A DNA stretch of 8,670 bases from an uncultured delta proteobacterium (GTDB taxonomy: Bacteria; UBA10199; GCA-002796325; 1-14-0-20-49-13), in contig CAIPVD010000126.1 of NCBI GenBank assembly GCA_903868375.1, forward strand, positions 1 through 8,670, given 5' to 3'. This document shows positions 7,701 through 8,670 of the stretch, piece after piece. Below the pieces are notes generated by a model. It was not told where the DNA came from and did not search any database. It saw nothing but the letters and a program-made list of their open reading frames with translations. A program made the translations under genes and the position numbers. Each line of letters opens with the position of its first letter. Positions within the stretch are counted from its first letter, which is position 1.

Positions 7701-8203
7701 GCGCCGAGGTGAAGATAGGAGGAGTTGTTGCTGCACTTCGCGAGATAACCACGAAGAAGGGCGACCGAATGGCGTTCGTGACGCTCGAAGACCTTAAAGG
7801 CATGGCCGATATCATCGTATTCCCCGAACTTTACATGAAGTCGCTCGAGATACTTAAAGGCGATCAGCCGATCTTTATCACCGGCACGGTCGATATAGAT
7901 GAAGAGCGCGCCAAGGTGCTTGGAAACGATATCATGCTCTTGTCGGAAACACCGGCGAAGCTAACAAAGACGGTTCACTTCAAACTTGCGGCTTCGGAAA
8001 CGAGCGCAAAGCAGATGCAGAATCTAAAGAGCGTGATCTCCAGGTTCAAAGGCGATTGCAAGGTCTTCGTTCATCTGACCATTCCGGAAAAGAGCGAAAC
8101 GGTAATGGAACTGCCGCCAGACCTTCGCGTAGCTCCTAGCCTTCAACTTGTCTCGACGGTAGAGAAGATATTCGGCCATAATGTCACATATTTCCAATCA
8201 TAA
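4721..8203 (+). CDS. dnaE: DNA polymerase III alpha subunit
   Basis: Catalytic subunit of the replicative polymerase, 1160 residues, the usual length for the DnaE1 type. The PHP domain (about 5-280) shows HLHNH (His8, His10), TDHG (Asp43, His44), Glu69, His94, Cys144 and NDCH (Asp212, His214), which looks like a complete metal-binding set. The palm has GPGRGSAAGS at 366-375 and PDMDIDF at 407-413 with catalytic Asp410 and Asp412, plus Asp559 in KFDFLGL as the third carboxylate. FRPGPLGSGM and NKSHSAAYALIAYQTAFLK follow in the fingers region. Tandem helix-hairpin-helix motifs span about 806-895, a beta-clamp motif QGGLF is at 923-927, and an OB fold at about 995-1075. A Q-rich insertion at 851-861 is encoded by a 9-base tandem repeat. 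An in-frame TAA at 4706-4708 fixes the ATG at 4721 as the start, although no Shine-Dalgarno sequence is visible. Confidence 0.98.
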   Translation: MPHSQFVHLHNHSYYSLLDGAIPIDAMISKAKEYNLPALAITDHGNMFGAIEFYQKCIANGIKPIIGCECYIVSNNGSRKDRDPRKAGEGHYNHLVLLAKNHKGYQNLCHLITSSYIEGFYYKPRIDKDILSQYHEGLIAMSACLKGEIPWLLHNGDEEGAAAATEWFVKLFTKERFYLELMENGLPETKPVNEGLKRLAKKYGIGLVATNDCHYLKQSDASIHDALLCIQTGANIQDTSRMRFSTDQFYFRSPDEMKALFADTPEAISNTIAIAEKCNLELDLKTYHFPQFKLPEGKELAAYFEEKAAEGFKSRFSEIKDPILIKTYEERFQTELHLIKQMGFAGYFLIVADFINWAKSKRIPVGPGRGSAAGSLIAYCMNITDVDPIPNKLLFERFLNPERISMPDMDIDFCMRRRQEVIEYVREKYGYVSQIITFGKMKARAVIRDVGRVMGMNYGEVDRIAKLIPNALNMTLEEALKIEPQLKKLAKDDENVVRLLEIAKGLEGFPRHASTHAAGVVMSDQPLDTFLPLYVGQHDEIITQFDMKAVEKVGLVKFDFLGLKTLTVMHDAIEMITKRTGKEIELSKIGLDDKLVYEKLGQGETAGVFQLESNGMTDLVTKLKPSSFEDIVALVALFRPGPLGSGMVDDFINRKHGRTKILYELPQLEPILKDTYGVIVYQEQVMQIASALGGFTLGDADLLRRAMGKKKADEMAKQREKFVVGAVRNKHPKAKAEGIFDLMAEFAGYGFNKSHSAAYALIAYQTAFLKYHYPTEFMAALLTSEQGNTDKLLFYLNACREMEIKILPPNVNESMTNFYVTGDHEIRFGLAAVKNVGEAAVDSMITAREVEGQQSQQGKQSFKSLDDFCSRVDSRRVNKRVIESLIKCGAFDWTDVHRAQLLTILDVAMARASSVQRDREIGQGGLFEMVGAPETDSSYAQIPEMVPWSEHQLLAYEKETLGFYISGHPLAQYSSLLKLYATASTDTLTTLNDGAEVKIGGVVAALREITTKKGDRMAFVTLEDLKGMADIIVFPELYMKSLEILKGDQPIFITGTVDIDEERAKVLGNDIMLLSETPAKLTKTVHFKLAASETSAKQMQNLKSVISRFKGDCKVFVHLTIPEKSETVMELPPDLRVAPSLQLVSTVEKIFGHNVTYFQS
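7275..7301 (+). repeat. Three 9-base tandem repeats within dnaE
   Basis: GCCAGCAAA, GCCAGCAAG and GCAAGCAAA lie head to tail in frame. They encode a short Gln-rich loop (residues 852-861) between helix-hairpin-helix elements, where related DnaE proteins normally have a shorter Gly/Pro turn before FKSL. It looks like a slippage-derived, length-neutral insertion that keeps the frame. Confidence 0.65.
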
Positions 8204-8219
8204 AGATCATAAAAACTTA

Positions 8220-8247
8220 GCAACTTTTTTGGCGTTTCGACGATAAG
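8220..8247 (+). promoter_or_regulatory. Sigma-28-like promoter candidate (copy 2 of shared motif)
   Basis: GCAA (8220-8223), a 15-base spacer and GACGATAAG (8239-8247), starting 16 bases after the dnaE stop. It matches the copy at 2993-3020 at 22 of 28 positions with identical spacing. Only seven bases separate GACGATAA from the ATG at 8254, so a transcript starting here would be nearly leaderless and the AGAGG at 8246-8250 would fall in the promoter. Either the gene is leaderless from this promoter, or the AGAGG serves read-through transcripts from dnaE, or the block is an operator instead of a promoter. Confidence 0.45.
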
Positions 8248-8253
8248 AGGTTT

Positions 8254-8670
8254 ATGGCTGGCATAGGTATCATTAATCCTAGTTTTGTGCAGACGGTTTC
8301 TCCAACGCAGGGCTTCTTCGATAATGCCTTTTCGCGCGTAGCCGCCTTGCCGGCTGAAGGTGCCGCAGCACTTGTTTCCACGGTTGGGCCGGAGCTATTT
8401 GCGATCGCCGATGCCGGTTCGCGTGCATATGCCGCCTTTGGTTCCGGTTCGGATCCGTTCGTAATTTCAGATCACGGTGGTGGGCGTATTGAAAATTATC
8501 GGCTAGTCCGAACGACAGATATTGTGTCGCTGAATCTGCCGACGTTCAGACCTTTCGTAACCAGTATCCGCTTTACCGATAGATTTGCCGATCACATTGA
8601 TTCACACGTAACTGAAAATTATCTTCGCATAGTTGGCAATCGTCCTTTGTCGGAGACCCTTTATCATCCA
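8254..8670 (+). CDS. Unrecognised protein, 3'-truncated by window edge
   Basis: The frame stays open for 139 codons from the ATG at 8254 to the window end. I do not recognise the family. The N-terminal 65 residues are rich in Ala, Gly, Ser and Phe (MAGIGIINPSF, then a stretch around PAEGAAALVS and ADAG at 52-55). The remainder is more polar and mixed, with GGGRIENY and several Phe/Arg/Asp segments, and no obvious membrane helix or catalytic motif. An AGAGG lies three bases before the ATG. Its N-terminus weakly resembles that of the alpha-CTD-like protein at 3058: both have I-I-x-P near residues 5-9, V-S-P shortly after, and ADAG around residue 52-70. Together with the shared upstream motif this hints at a common protein group, but the similarity is too short to be sure. 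A GTG at 8287 is a possible later start. Confidence 0.75.
   Translation, partial: MAGIGIINPSFVQTVSPTQGFFDNAFSRVAALPAEGAAALVSTVGPELFAIADAGSRAYAAFGSGSDPFVISDHGGGRIENYRLVRTTDIVSLNLPTFRPFVTSIRFTDRFADHIDSHVTENYLRIVGNRPLSETLYHP

Overview
The window reads as a compact bacterial chromosome segment. All genes lie on the + strand, base composition is moderate, and no rRNA, tRNA, CRISPR array or transposase gene was seen. It holds two housekeeping loci, the guanine-nucleotide pair guaB-guaA and the replicative polymerase gene dnaE. Two unassigned genes follow them, one after guaA and one after dnaE. The housekeeping proteins are of ordinary Gram-negative type. The two unassigned genes carry upstream sequences resembling the sigma-28 (FliA) promoter class, with a CAA.TTTTT-like upstream part that I associate with deltaproteobacterial lineages. 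I therefore lean towards an uncultured deltaproteobacterium-like organism, but this is an inference of low confidence.

Layout. 1-1380 is the 3' part of guaB (IMP dehydrogenase), missing about 30 codons at the window edge. 1381-2925 is guaA (GMP synthase), starting directly after the guaB stop, so the two enzymes that turn IMP into GMP form one translationally coupled unit. 2926-3057 is an AT-rich gap with a sigma-28-like promoter candidate (2993-3020). 3058-4392 encodes an unusual protein made of three diverged copies of the RNA polymerase alpha C-terminal domain fold after a low-complexity N-terminus, with none of the rest of RpoA. 4393-4720 is a 328-base gap with two nearly identical 78-bp palindrome-ended elements 115 bp apart, a perfect 10-bp stem-loop and a weak promoter candidate. 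4721-8203 is dnaE (DNA polymerase III alpha) with an apparently complete PHP metal site. 8204-8253 is a short gap with a second copy of the sigma-28-like sequence, followed by an unrecognised gene that runs off the window (8254-8670).

The most interesting signals are: (1) a stand-alone triple alpha-CTD protein; (2) a 28-bp upstream motif with 22 of 28 identical positions and identical spacing in front of the only two non-housekeeping genes, suggesting a shared regulon; and (3) the tandem REP/MITE-like elements between the alpha-CTD gene and dnaE.
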